Positions 47,200 through 58,883 of a stretch of 64,000 nt of DNA are shown here, in pieces; positions within the stretch are counted from its first letter, which is position 1, and each line of letters starts with the position of its first letter. The stretch is taken from assembly GCA_038503035.1 (NCBI GenBank), contig JAVSML010021681.1:62001-126000 (forward strand), in the 5' to 3' direction. The position numbers and the translations under genes were made by a program. The notes beneath the pieces were generated by a model. That model saw only the letters and a list, made by a program, of their open reading frames with translations, ran no database searches and had not been told where the DNA came from. Origin of the DNA: Crocodylus rhombifer. Its lineage: Eukaryota > Chordata > Crocodylia > Crocodylidae.

Positions 47200-48250
47200 A
47201 GGCTATGAGATTTGTATGCTGCCCTTCCCAATAAAGGCTCAGGGGAGCTTACAGTAAGAAAACAGTAGTTTTTAAAACAGGAGAAGCGCAAGAGAGAAAT
47301 GAGCAATGCAAACAAAAAAAGGGGAACTAAAATACCAACATAAAACAGGGACTCACTAAACAAGATCTCAGCAAGCTTTGGTCAGGCATTTAGCAAACAA
47401 TTAGAAAGATCTTTAAAGTGCTTCTGAAAGATGTCTAGAGTCAGGTTCTGGTGGGCTTCAAAAGGGAGGGAGTTCCAGAACTGAAGAGCAGCTGCCAAGA
47501 ATGACCTCCCACTTATTTTTGCCAATTATACATGAGATGCTGATGGTACTTACAGAATGCTGTTCTCTTAGGCATCTTAGGGATTGCAATAGGGCATAAG
47601 GGCAAAAGGTGGTCCCTTAGGTATGTACGATGCATACCTTTTAGGGCAGGGGTTGTCAACTGGGGGTACGCTTACCCATGGGGGTACTTGGGAAGGCTCC
47701 AGAGGGCATGCGATGGTAGCACAGAGAAGCGGGGTACTTGGGAAGCACGCGCTGCACACTGCTGCCTCCTGAAGCCAACGCCAGCACCCGTCCCTGCCTC
47801 ATTGACCAGCTACTAGGGGATCCTCCTCCCCCTGCTCATCAACCAGATGCTCGGGGAACGCCCCCCTCCCTGCTCATCCAAGGGGTACAGTCCAGGAGGG
47901 GTACCCACCAGAAGGTATACAGTCCTTAAGAAGTTGAAAACTTGTTTTAGGGCCTTAAAATTCAAAATCAGCACCATGAATTGCACCCAAAAAGCTATTA
48001 GGAGCCATTGCAGATGCTGGAGGACTGGAGTTATGTGCTCCCAGTGACTTCCCCCCTCCCCCCCAACCCTTTGTTGGAAGATGGGCTGCTGCATTCTGCA
48101 CCAACTTCAGCTTCCAGACTGTTTTCAAAAGCAGCACTGAGCAGAGTACAACAAAATGAAGCTGTGGGGGACTCCAAAGGAAAGTTCCCAAGGGGGTGAG
48201 ACAAGCACTTGCCCATCGCTACCCTCTGGGTCATTCCTGCTAGGTACTAC
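47200..48250. repeat. Old dispersed repeat, split by a hAT insertion
   Basis: Wording such as gagttccagaactgaagagcagctgcc, tttagggccttaaaattcaaaatcagcacc, attgcacccaaaaagc and gccattgcagatgctgg is that of an old dispersed sauropsid repeat whose class I cannot name. The continuity across 47646/47945 after removing the hAT element supports a single host repeat. Confidence 0.45.
47647..47944. mobile_element. hAT element with perfect 8-bp target duplication
   Basis: 298 bases starting CAGGGGTTGTCAACT and ending with the complement of CAAGTTTTCAACTT. Flanked on both sides by the identical 8-mer TTTTAGGG (47639-47646 and 47945-47952). This is the only perfect hAT duplication in the window. No transposase. 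The frames at 47577-48234 are shadows. Confidence 0.85.
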
Positions 48251-48301
48251 ATCTGATCCATTGTAGTTTGGGGGGGGGGGGAATCGCATACGTTAAGGAA
48301 A

Positions 48302-48892
48302 ATATCATATTTTCTCACATAAATATGCACCTCTCTCCAAAGGAAAAAATCAGCCCTCAAAATACCCTTCTTTGGGGGGGGGGGGTGTAATTAGGCAGGG
48401 AAACAAATTTTATGACCACAATAGATGGACCCTGATTTAATTCCTGTTCCACCATTCAGCACCTGACAGAACCAATTGATTTAATGGATAATTGTCTTAC
48501 CCCTGACGTAGTAATAACCATCTCCTTTTTAATGGTCTTGATGTTCCACTAATCAAGATGGCATTTCCTAGGGCCATTTTGCTGTCTGCTATCTTCTCCC
48601 AATTCCTCTACTCCTATTTCACAGCCTGGAAACTCTTAAAAATCACAGGTCCACCCATGGAGACCAGTCTCCAGAAAGAGCTAGGGTTTCATCCTTAAGT
48701 TAAGCAGAAAAGGGAGGATGGGTCTGCTGAACATCAGCTGTCTCTGATCTATGCAGCCATAACTTTGGAACCATCCGCATACTCCTCCACACTTTCATTC
48801 TGCCTTTAAGGCATGTATTATATTCTGGGGCACACTGTATACAACAAAATATGGTAGCTTCCCTGGCTATTCTGTGAGAAAATATAATAGTG
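48302..48892. mobile_element. TIR element with ATATTTTCTCACA termini
   Basis: Left atatcatattttctcacat (from 48302) and right, reverse-complemented, ctattatattttctcacaga (to 48892) give inverted termini around a 590-base interior that includes a G run (48374-48385). Non-coding, superfamily not assigned. Confidence 0.5.
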
Positions 48893-49395
48893 TAAAAATT
48901 TGCATCACAGAGAGTAACAAGTCCTCTAATCTTTCCATAAGCAGGTGTTATTTGTTACAATTTTCAGCTAGGAGTTCAGCATGACTTTCAAATTGCTGTA
49001 TATGACAAAATTGTTTGTATAGGACAGCAAAAAGGAGTGGCATACATCATTAAATTTAAAACAACTTTTTCAAAACCTATTTTGATGTTGAAAATAGAAG
49101 CAGCAGCGCAGTTAACTTGGACATGTATCTTAGTTTAGTATAAAAATTGGGCACATTTGACTGTCTGCTGTTTAGTGTATGCTGAGATGTTTTTGTTCAG
49201 AGGTATTAAAATTATTAACGTGATAGTGGTCAGTCAAAGAAAAATATAGTTGGAAAATGCTGCCTTTATTTGCCTTCATGATTTCACACAAACATTAGTT
49301 TTCACAAAATTCTGAGCATAACCTTGAACATGTTTATACCTGAACATCTTCAGTGGAAAAACTGTATGTAGAAAAGTAGTATTCTTGCCTTACAA
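48893..49395. other. Non-coding stretch, no gene seen
   Basis: AT-rich, nothing recognisable. Confidence 0.4.
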
Positions 49396-50595
49396 CAGGG
49401 GTAGGCAACGTTTCATAGTTGGTAGGGCTGGAAGGGACCTGAGCAGATCATCAAGTCCGACCGCCTCCCATGGGCAGGAAAGAGTACTGGGGTCAAATGA
49501 CCCTGGCAAGGTGTTCATCCAGCCTCCTCTTAAAGACCCCCAGGGTAGAAGCCAGCACCACTTCTCTTGGAAGTTCCTTTTAGATCCTAGCCACCCTGAC
49601 AGTGAAGTAGCACCTCCTGATGTCTAGTCTGAACCTACCCTCTACCAGCTTGTCACCATTATTTCTCGTCACTACTGGTAGTGCTCGGGAGAACAGGGAC
49701 TCCCCCAGTGCCTGCTGGTCCCGACTAGTTTGCAACAGGCCACTAGATCCCCGCCCTCAGCTTTCTCTTGTGGAGGCTGAACAGGTTCAGGTCCCGTAGC
49801 CTCTCCTCGTAGAGGCCTGTCCTGCTGCCCTCCGATCATGCAGGTGGCCCTCCTCTGGACCCTCTCCATGTTGTCCACATCCCTCCTGAAGTGCGGTGCC
49901 CAGAACTGGATGCAGTAATCCAACTCCAGCCTGACCAGTGCTGCACAGAGGGGGAGTATCGCCTCCTCAGACCTGCTCGAGATGCATCTGTGGATGCATG
50001 ACAAAGTATGGTTAGGCTTCCTGCCCACGTCCCCACACTGTCAGCCCATGTTAATTTTGGCATCAATAATGACTCGAAAATCCTTTTCTGCCTCTGCACT
50101 GACGAGAAGGGAGTTCCCCAGCCTGTAGGTATGGTCGTTTTTTGGTCAGAGCACCAAAAACCTCCACAATGCCACACTTGGAAGGTGCCAGAGGGCCGGC
50201 ATGCCAGAAAAACAAAATGAGGACAGGGGGTATGTGGCAGGATGCCTTGCCCGTGTCCCTTGCCCCCCAGCCCTGCTGCCCCGTGCCCACCAGCCCAGGA
50301 TCTGTGGCTGGCCCCAGCTCTGAAAAGCTGCTGCCAGCTGCAGCCAGGAGGCTCCAAACAGCTGTGCTGGGGTCTGGAGCCCCGGCATCAGCTCCGTACC
50401 GGCATGTGCACCCGCACATTACAGCAGGTGGTGGGGGAGAGGCCTGAGGCAGTGTAGCCCATCTTTCTCCTGCTCTCAGGCCAGAGATGGTGACTGGGCT
50501 CCAGAGCCCAGTGCAGCTGTCTGTAGCCAGCCTGGGCTCTGGGCAGCTGCAGCAAGCAGCGGGCAGACTGCAGACAGCTGTGCCAGGCTGTATAA
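49396..50595. mobile_element. hAT-type element split by a CR1
   Basis: Left terminus caggggtaggcaacgttt at 49396-49413. The expected next segment (tttttggtcagagcaccaaaaac, then acacttggaaggtgccagagggccggc) resumes at about 50137, after the CR1. The remainder to about 50595 is GC-rich with repeated cagctgtg/ctggagcccc units. I could not find the right terminus or target duplication, so the 3' border is approximate. The overlapping frames of up to 178 codons at 49836-50633 are shadows. Confidence 0.5.
49411..50136 (-). mobile_element. CR1 LINE 3' part, antisense, nested in a hAT element
   Basis: Begins on the plus strand with the complement of the CR1 tail (catagttggtagggctgg, then aagggacctgagcagatcat). 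It extends to the YRLGNS-equivalent region of ORF2 at about 50120. The minus-strand frame 50028-49672 has NHTLSCIHRCISSRSEE, RRDVDNMERVQRRATCMIGG, then a frameshift. Same lineage as 23237-25225 and 34136-34762. Confidence 0.85.
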
Positions 50596-51116
50596 TCAAA
50601 GTTTATACAGAACCATTCAAGCCTCAGAAACATCCAAGCCAGTAGATCAAGCAGTACTTATCTCCTTGATCTACAGCACAGCATATTAAAAGAATGCCAT
50701 GTCATTCTCAAGAGAAAACTGGAGATATGGAAAGAACAAATGTATAATTGTACGTCAGAAGCCTTTTGACTCTGCACTTCTCTGGTCAAAGGTTTATCAG
50801 TTTCTGACTTACAGTACTGATAGAACTTCGGCTCCTACTCTGTGTCAACAAGGGACACTTGCAATAAACCAAGCAATTCTTGGTTGCTTTTTTATCTGAC
50901 AGTGCTGATACGAAGGAAAGCAGCATAACTGAACACGAACAGCCCACAGACCTCTTTCAAGCAGACTTGACAGTTCAGTCCAGACTGAACAGTTTATTTA
51001 GTCATAATGTCCAGAAAGGTCATCCAGGCCTCCCACGTTCCATCTTTTCTAAAGTTTACTTTTTTCAGCTGTCTCCGAAACTTTCAAAGTTGATAGCACC
51101 TCCTCCAGCACTTAAT
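50596..51116. other. Non-coding stretch, no gene seen
   Basis: No exon or repeat was recognised. A short hairpin (atcaagcagtacttatct...ccttgatct) lies near 50645-50675. Confidence 0.35.
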
Positions 51117-51440
51117 ATTGTAACAGGGCTAGAGTGGGAAGGATAAAAGGACACTGAAAGCAGCCTCAAGAGGCTGCACCTGGCCAGGGAACAGGCTGCC
51201 TGGAGCTACCAGGGGTTAAGCAGGCACCAGGTGACCCTGGAGCAGGGCTCTTCTGTTTGTTTGCTTGATCATTTGCTTTGTTGAACAAGCCTGCAGGCTC
51301 TGCAAAACCTCTGAAAGGTAAGAGGCAAATCAGGAAGTGAAGCCTGGATGAACCACTGGAAGATAGTTAAGTGTTAACTTACTGGTTTAACTTCTTTTGG
51401 GGTTTTTTGCATCGCTACCAGGCCTGGGTGGCCTCTGAGT
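51117..51440. repeat. Possible solitary LTR-like segment
   Basis: GC-rich island in AT-rich surroundings, beginning tgtaacagggctagag. A TATA-like ggataaaagg (about 51140) is followed by GC-rich sequence, a layout reminiscent of an LTR promoter. No matching second LTR, primer-binding site or coding region was found, so this is tentative. Confidence 0.25.
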
Positions 51441-52299
51441 ATTATCTACCAGTCTGGCTGCAGCAGAGGCAAGGGAACTGAACAGTGGGTCCCTGGCCAA
51501 AGCTAGCAGCAAAAGTAAAACTGGTCAGCTCAACTAGCATGACCAAACATACCCTGCTGTGATCTGCCCAGGCTCTGCCCATAGCAGCCTACAGATATCA
51601 ATATTCAATATTATCAATATCAATAATTCCTTCAGTTTTCTTTCCAACAGAAATATTATGTTCTTGCAATCAACTACTGTAATCCAAGCAAAACAAGTTC
51701 TTGGACATTTTCCATGGTCTAGCAACAGATCCAGGAGCTCTATTACATGCCTTCAGATCTGGACAAGTATTTTATCCCAATCCCTTCCACATCAATGATT
51801 TATGAAGTTAAAATTCGAGCACTGGTCTATATCATCTCTCCTAAACTACTCTTGCACCTTGTGAAGCATGTATTGCCAGGCCAGGGAGAAACAAGCAAGA
51901 ACAAATACTCCCACACAGGATTGATGGTAGCCAGTACACTTGGATTCTAGGTCAAAGTAGCAGCAACTGCACTGCACACTTCCTTGCCTTTTAACCACCG
52001 TCTCTTCTTACCAGCCAGTAACCACTTTTATGGCATCTAGCACAAGAGACATGATCACAATCAATCTCTTGGGGATACATTGCAATATCTTTGGCTATCC
52101 TTTGATACGAGGATGTTGTCATCTGCCAGGAAAAGGGGGGCAGAATTGGTGAGTTTTAAGATGGTTGAAGAGTCCAATCCATGCTCTGCAGGTTTTTCCA
52201 CAGATATGACTGGGGGGCGGGAGGGGAAGGAGGAAAGGCACAGCTGTTGGCCAGGATGTTGTGCACTTTCCTTTCTCCTCTGCCATTTCTCAGCTTCCT
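51441..52299. other. Non-coding stretch, no gene seen
   Basis: Short frames only (for example 51559-51798 plus). A minus-strand acceptor and donor pair encloses 25 bases near 52018-52042 (reading CHKSGYWL in one frame), probably part of LINE-adjacent sequence rather than an exon. Confidence 0.35.
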
Positions 52300-53880
52300 C
52301 AGCAAAACTGTTCTCTTCGAAGTGGGTTGTAGCCTGATATATCGTGCAGAGACCTGTTATCAGCCAGCACTGACTGGAAGAGGTGGCTGTCAAGGTATGG
52401 GAAATGCTCAACACTTCCCAGGGGTTCTCCACCAATGATTAAGTTGTTGAGGGAGGGAGGCACCTTTTGCTGGGGCAGGCTGATGGAGCACCTTTGTTTT
52501 CCCAAAATTAAGGGAAAGTCCCAAGCTATGACAGGCACCTGAAAAAAGGTCAAGGGTGGACTGCAGATCAGTCCTAGTATGCACAAGATAAACACTGTCA
52601 GAGTACTAAAGGTTGGTGATGCCACTCTTGGTAAACTTTTGTTTTGCTGCAAAGGTGCCTGCCACAGGTTAAAAAAGCTGACTATCCTTTTGATATTCAA
52701 CCCCAAGTTGTGAGGAAAGTGGTCATGGATAAAAATCAAAATCACAACAAGGTAGATGGAGAAAAGGGGCTGGGGAGATGACACAGCCTTGCTTGACACC
52801 AGTACGGATGGTAAATGGGTCTCTGTCTCTGATCCACTGCAAAGGAATGTAGCGGTCATGCCACCGTGAAGTAGCCCGAGGACACTGATGAACTTCATGG
52901 GACAACCAAACCCAGCCAGTACCTTCCATAAGGCCTCACAATTGATGGAGTCAAAAGCCTTGGTTAGGTCAATGCCATAAACAGCTCCTGGCGTTGTTGC
53001 TCTCTACACTTTGCCTTGATCTGTCGTGCAGCAAAAATCATGTTGGTGGTACCCTGTGATGGTCTAAAGCCACAATGAGATTTTTGAAGGGCATTGTCAG
53101 AAGAAGGGAAGGGACGGGATGATTCAGAAAGAGCTAAGAATCTTCCAGGCAAAGGAGAGGAGGGCAATGTCTTGGTAGTTCCCACACATTGACTTGTTCC
53201 CTTTCTTGAAGATGGTGACAATGTTGGCATTCTTTAAGTCAGGTGGAACTTCCTCATTAACCCGTATTTTGACAAGAAGTTGGTGAAGTTTTTGCACTAG
53301 TGCTGTTTCACCAGCTTTGCAGACTTCTGCAGGAATACCATTTGGTCATGGTACCTTATCGTTCTTGGTCTGAGTGAAGGCATGTCAGACTTCCTTGAAG
53401 GATGGGGGATCAGCAAGAGATTCTATTATTGGGTGTTGAGGGATGGACTTGATGGCAGCAGCTGAGACCTCAGATTCACAGTTGAGTAGAATCTTGAAGT
53501 GCTCCTTCCAGCATTGTTTGATGGACAGACTATCCATGAGAAGGGTGGAGCCATCTTGGGATTGCAAGGAGGTCGGGCCATTGGAACATGGCAAGTATAT
53601 GGCTTTTATTGCTTGAAAGAAGTTTCTCATACAGTGTTGATCAGCAAAATTCTGGATCCCCATGGCCTTCACTTGCCACCACTGGTTCTTGTAGTTCAGA
53701 GGAGGCTACAGGACAACAGCTTTAAGCTGCTGGTAAGCCTGTCATTTTTTGCTGGTTGGAGGGCTCATTTTGCCAAATGCAGAACATGGTTCTCTTCTGA
53801 TGGATAAGTGTTAGGATTTCCTCATTATTCTCATCGAGCCAATCTTGGTGACTGCAATATAATTACTAGCAGAGCACCAC
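52300..53880 (-). pseudogene. Decayed non-CR1 LINE reverse transcriptase
   Basis: Successive minus-strand frames (53672-53385, 53230-52964, 52929-52723, 52898-52299) read through a non-LTR retrotransposon pol. In order: a pre-RT linker (RNFFQAIKAIY, QDGSTLL, WKEHFKILLN), VTIFKKGNKSMCGNYQDIAL, HCGFRPSQGTTNMIFAARQI, motif A IDLTKAFDSINCEALWKVL, motif B RTGVKQGCVISPAPF, a ruined motif C (YSDS where YADD is expected) and KTKVLHQP-like sequence. Several frameshifts and stops make it inactive. The sequence is clearly not CR1; the clade is left open. Confidence 0.75.
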
Positions 53881-54194
53881 GAGACTAACATTTACTTCAC
53901 CTGAGTGACACTACGTGAAAAGGACATACACCAAATAGCCATTCACATCAATCAAGTGAGGAAATTAAATGAAAGTGATGGAGCCTATATGTTGAGACAT
54001 TTCCAAGAAAGGATACCTGAAGTTGGACTCCTAAATCCATACTTAGACATCTAAATACACGTTTCATTTAAATTCCTGCATGCTCTGATAATGCACAAGC
54101 ATGGCAAAATAAAATAACTACAGACAGTATCTACAGATAGTGACAATCATATTTGTAAAATTTAAATAATAAACACTAGAATGACTTTCTAAAC
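53881..54194. other. Non-coding stretch, no gene seen
   Basis: No feature recognised. Confidence 0.35.
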
Positions 54195-54405
54195 CAAGGT
54201 TTGGTAATGTTTTTTGAACAATGCCAAAAACACCAGCAACTGACTTGCAACATGTTGGCATGCCAGGGGTAGACAGCAAGAGAACTGCAAGGGGCCCGAT
54301 CCTTGTTATGGCACTGCAGCCCCAGCCCCTTCCCCAAGGCATAAGTGCCAAGCAAAATGCCTTCACGTCACGTTCTGGCACATGTGCTGGCGGTGGCCTA
54401 CCCCA
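54195..54405. mobile_element. Short non-autonomous hAT element
   Basis: Ends caaggtttggtaatg (left) and tggggtaggccaccg (right, reverse-complemented). Interior wording (aatgccaaaaacacc, gcatgccaggggtagaca, ggcataagtgcc, tctggcacatgtgc) matches the family also seen at 49396. Flanked by ttctaaac (54187-54194) and tcctaaac (54406-54413), 7 of 8 identical. Confidence 0.6.
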
Positions 54406-56006
54406 TCCTAAACCCTCTTACTCAAATAAGTATTTGTTAATAGATAATAAAACTAGGCCCAGTGCTTGAGGGGGAAAGTGCAGAGCAAGTCAATGAAATA
54501 GTTTCTAACGAAGCTTCATCTGTGTATAAGAGCCAAAGACTGTAACATTTTCTGGAAAAAAATTAGCATTGAGAAGATTCCAGAATAATCTGCAAATCCC
54601 CCCCAATGATAACAGAAATGTATGCCAATGGTTTTACTACACTGAAAACATCAAATTCTTTGTCAAATAATGAAACCTAAATCACAAGGTAGCTTTCTAT
54701 TCAAGTTTGACATGATGATTTGCCAGCATCTGACGAAGCGAGCTTCAGCTCATGGGAACTTATGCTGCAGTGTACACACGCACCCTTTAGTTAGTCTATG
54801 AAGTACACATCTACCCTGCCTTATAATACTCACTGTTAAACACTAACTGTGATAAAAGTATATTTACACAAGCTATTATACATGAAACTGCACTATGTGC
54901 TATGTATCATATAATGCATTATACGTAAATATATAAATATAAAATAATCCACAAAATATAGTACATGATATTTAAGTCGTACAACACAACTTGCTCAGTA
55001 GATGATCCCATAGCTTTTAATTTCTAGTTAGGCGACAATTAGCCTGGAGTTTACTTACATAACAAGTATTTTCAAACCCAAATAGACAGTCAAATTCTAT
55101 CACGAATTTTTATGAATTGAATATATTGGTAAATTTAAACCCTAAAAACAGAAGAGTAAATGACAAATACTTCCATCTCAACCTCAGTAAGATATCTTAG
55201 ACTCTTTGGTGTTGAGAAACTAGCCAGAACAATTGAAACAATGAATATAAACCAAAAGAGGCTTTCATTAGATGTCTATCACCTACCTTATATAAAAGGT
55301 AGTATTTTGAGTCATTCAATATGGATACCTGCCATAAACAGGTCCATACCTGACACCCAAGACAGCAACAATTTGGGGAATTTTCCTTCCTGTAGCCAAA
55401 TACTAACAGCAAGTTAAATGGTAGGCTTCAACTGTCTGTAGCTAAGAAACAAAACCAACAATACCCAACACGGCCCTTTACAGTAGGAAACTATTTTGTT
55501 CAGAACAGGCACACAATACATTACACATTTGTGCACCCAGCTATAGTGATTTATAACAAAAGTTACTCTCAACTGAGTTGACATCTTATGTAAACTTTCC
55601 ATGGACAAAGATGTGGAAACAGAATAACTGTTCATGGAGTTAAGCGTGTGTAAACGTTTATTTTGTTATTTAAGAAAAAAGGGTAGACCAATATGGTCAT
55701 GTTTAGAAAAAAAACAATCCCAGCCCTAAATTTAATCTTTTATTTTGAACAATATTAAAAACAACCATAAAGATGCACGATGTCTGGAGAAAACATTTAA
55801 TAAGTTTTGCCTCTCTTTCTGCTGCTGTGTGAAAGTCATTTTTGTAGGAGAGAAGAAATATGGAAAAATGTTTCAGAGAGATCATAAAAAGTGTTATTCA
55901 TAGTAACTAGTTCCAACTCCTACTGAAATAGGATGATATTCAGGCTTCAATGATTTCTTGATTACCATGTTCTCTCACATAGAACATGCCCTGGAAAAAG
56001 ATGCAT
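54406..56006. other. Probable intron; no gene seen
   Basis: Very AT-rich, with a TA-rich tract at about 54895-54960. No exon was recognised. Confidence 0.4.
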
Positions 56007-56335
56007 ATCATGGGTGTTTACAGACATGCCCCAGGAAGTGGCGGTGGGGGGAGGAGGGGTTATCACAGCTCCAAGAGCCACACTAATTAAAAGTGCTCAA
56101 AGCATCACATTATCAGCATCCCCATGCTGAAAAAAAAGGTTCAAATGAGCTTTAGTTCAAAGCACCCAGCTGCCATTTATCAGCTCAAAATTAATTTTAC
56201 TAAAGCCAGGTGCTTTGAACTAAATTTTACTAAAGGTTCAAATGAGCTTTAGTTTACATTTAGTAAAGGTTCAACCTTTTTGAAACATGCACATCACCTT
56301 CCAACATTTACTAAAGCAGGCTTTAGTGCTTATAC
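56007..56335. repeat. Dispersed repeat family B, copy 2, with perfect hairpin
   Basis: Contains a perfect 16-base inverted repeat (TTTAGTTCAAAGCACC at 56151-56166 and its complement at 56209-56224) and a direct repeat of aggttcaaatgagctttag (56137 and 56233). Related to 5385-5705. No coding capacity. Confidence 0.5.
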
Positions 56336-56403
56336 TAACATATCTACCTTTTAAAACAACAGTGGTACAAACTGCAAATCAAACTTACCACAAATGCACT
56401 ACT

Positions 56404-56720
56404 TTTAAGGCCAGAAGAAACCATTTAGTGCAGGCTCCTGCATATTGGAGGCCATTAAATACTAATCATTTCCACCTATACTGATCCAATAATTCTCATT
56501 TGGTTAGACATCTTTTTAGAAATATATCAGTCTTAATCTGAGACTGAGAAATCCAGCACTCCTTTGTAGGTTATTCTGATAGCCTCCTGAAATGCTAAGT
56601 GTGTGTCTAATTTCTGCTCTGAATTCAGTTTCAGTTTGCAGCCACTAGATTTTATTCAATGTCACTCTTTTTTTTGTTAGAATAGGAACATCAACATTAA
56701 GCCTCTGTCCACTCTTCTGA
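56404..56720 (-). mobile_element. Old CR1-group 3' fragment, antisense
   Basis: The plus strand reads like a degraded complement of CR1 3' sequence: ggccagaagaaaccattta, gttagacatctttttagaa, ctgagaaatccagcactcc, gtgtctaatttctgctctg, cagccactagattttattc. No frame survives. Subfamily not named. Confidence 0.45.
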
Positions 56721-57762
56721 GATGGAGGCACTTACCCATGCTTCAACAACATCTCATGAGAAGCTTGCCTGGTGAGAGATGGGACAAGTTGATATGAATA
56801 GGTCAATTATGTCGCCAACAGCTATATACAGTAGCTGTCAAAGAACCTGACTCTCTTTGCAGAAGCTACTTCCCAACTGTGAAAAGATGTGCTGTCAAGT
56901 GCATCAAAGCAATAGAAGAGATAATAAAGCATCTGTGGTGGGCCTCTGTTTCTCCCTCCATGGCAATGGTGTTCTTCCTACGGTAGTACGGAGCAAGGAA
57001 AAGAGGATCAAAGCTGGTTTGAAATTTGGCTTATTTTTTCTTCAGGCCTGAGGTGTTCAAACCTAAGTAACACAAAGTAGCTTAGAGTCCTTTAATGAGT
57101 AAACAACTTCATTACTTTGGAGCTGAAAAGTGTCTACAGGGGAACCTGGCATCAGTGCAACCCTTAGGAGGTACTTTGAGAGAGACTGGAAGGAAGACTA
57201 AGCCCCTCTTCTCTACATTTCAAGACACTTCTTTCATGGAGGAAAGAAAGTTGTAGGCAGGCATCCCTAGCATTCTGAGTCAGTTTGGAACAAAAGGGGC
57301 AGATGGACCTATAGTCAGGATATACCTTTTTTCTAAAGAACGAAAGTGTAGTACTTGTTGCTAACTGACGAAAAGATCAGGAAATCCAAATCCTGAAGGG
57401 AAGAAATTTGGCTTCTCACAATTATAGCTTATGTCCCATTCTTGGGAGAGGGGTCAGAGGCCTCCAAGCATGCTATGTATGAAAGAGATTACTAAGAGAT
57501 TAATTTTTTAAACCAGAGCAAGATAAGAGTTAACCACCTCCTATTTAATAATCTCACTGCATTCAAGAGATACAAGCACACAACTGAAAAGGTTCCGTCT
57601 CCCCATCATCCTTGTAGTTCATTATGTCCTCAAAATGGGAGAGGGAGTTTCAACTTGGGCGCACACACAGAGCCCTGAAAAACTATTCAGAAGAATTCAA
57701 AATTGCACATATCCAAAGTGAATGAACACCAGGACTAGAAGTCAGGTAGACAGCTCCTTCAC
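56721..57762. other. Probable intron; no gene seen
   Basis: No exon or repeat recognised. The plus-strand frame at 56857-57051 has no support. Confidence 0.4.
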
Positions 57763-57842
57763 CTGTTTGATTCCCACCCCCACTTTCTTTACTGACCCCA
57801 CCATTCTTGGATTGCTTTTCATGAGACAGTTCACAAAGCAGG
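57763..57842 (-). CDS. Putative 80-base internal coding exon
   Basis: On the minus strand a very strong acceptor (cttttttttttctctag) and a good donor (AACAG|GTGAAG) enclose 80 bases. In the frame consistent with neighbouring exon candidates, one base completes a codon, then 26 codons follow (LLCELSHEKQSKNGG, then VSKESGGGNQT) and one G is left. This G joins CT of 42855 to encode Ala. The peptide is polar and G/S/K/E-rich, like a linker or cytoplasmic tail. A second frame (CFVNCLMKSNPRM...) is open too, and the third is closed by TGA. The protein is not recognised. Confidence 0.45.
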
Positions 57843-58883
57843 CTAGAGAAAAAAAAAAGATTTTAAAAAACAACAAAATAAAAATATAATTTAAAACAAT
57901 GAAACCACATTATTCCAAACTTAAGTTTTAAATGACAAAGCTTGAGTTCACCTTGAAAAACAGGATCTCTTTCCTTTGATTTTTCCCGTATTATTTAAAA
58001 GATGCTTCTTTTAATTTTGAGGTGGGTTCATGATTGCAGCATCTCAGATTAATACCAGATAGAGTTATTTTGTAGGTTACAAAATGTCACGCAAGTGCTG
58101 CATTTGGGGACAGCATTAGAATTTCTTGTTTCCAAAGCTCAAGAGCTTTCAATCTGTGCAAAAAGACAAACTTTTGGTCTCAATTTGCCTTAGTTACTTT
58201 TGGTATCAATTTGCACAGCAGCTACAGATGTAATATTGCCATCTGAACCAACTCATTTAAAGTTGATAAGCCAACCTGAATTTGGAAAAAAAAATAAAAC
58301 AGCTGAAAATTTGCTTTCCATTTCCAAGCTATGTCTAGAACAAGATGGGAAGAATGACATTTACTAGGTCTAAAAATGTGAAGACACATGGATACAGATT
58401 TTTTATTAGTTCTTAGGAAAACAACCTGCATTAGGCATCTAAATTTGTTATTTTTCAGTTGAAGTGTCAGAATTTTATACATGTAATGGATTTCCAACTT
58501 TCATCCAAATGCAGCACAATACAAAAATCAGACTAAAAAGGCCTGATTAGTATCTAAGTCATTGGCTAAACAAAAAAAAGTTAGTTCATATATACTTAAG
58601 CCATTGTGCTAGACATTCTATGGTTAGCAATGAGAAATATCACGGTTAGCATGAAGACTGTGTTTGTCAGCAAAGCTATGGTAGCCTAGCAATTTCTACA
58701 GGCTTAGTCTGCGTTGTAAAGTAACTAGAAAGAATAAACACGAAACAGTTTTAAAATCACTTCCCGATTTAAAAAGTACAGATTTTAAATCAATTATAAA
58801 TTAAATCAAACCATCTTCCTACAAAGCTCCTAATCTCATTTACATTTCACCTAAAGAGCCCATCCCACCCACATCATTTAGGT
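57843..58883. other. Probable intron; no gene seen
   Basis: AT-rich. Another minus-strand acceptor-like tract (tttttttttccaaattcag) ends near 58277 but has no good paired donor. Confidence 0.4.

Noticed and set aside
49836..50633. Frames of 173 and 178 codons on the minus strand
   Set aside because: They straddle a CR1 fragment and GC-rich hAT sequence in conflicting registers, so they are composition-driven.
51117..51440. Endogenous retrovirus
   Set aside because: There is an LTR-like layout with a TATA-like box, but no second LTR, primer-binding site or gag/pol/env sequence, so only a tentative LTR-like repeat is listed.
52018..52042. 25-base segment reading CHKSGYWL between minus-strand splice-like sites
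   Set aside because: It resembles part of a zinc-ribbon sequence, but it is too short, lies beside a decayed LINE and has no phase-compatible partner.
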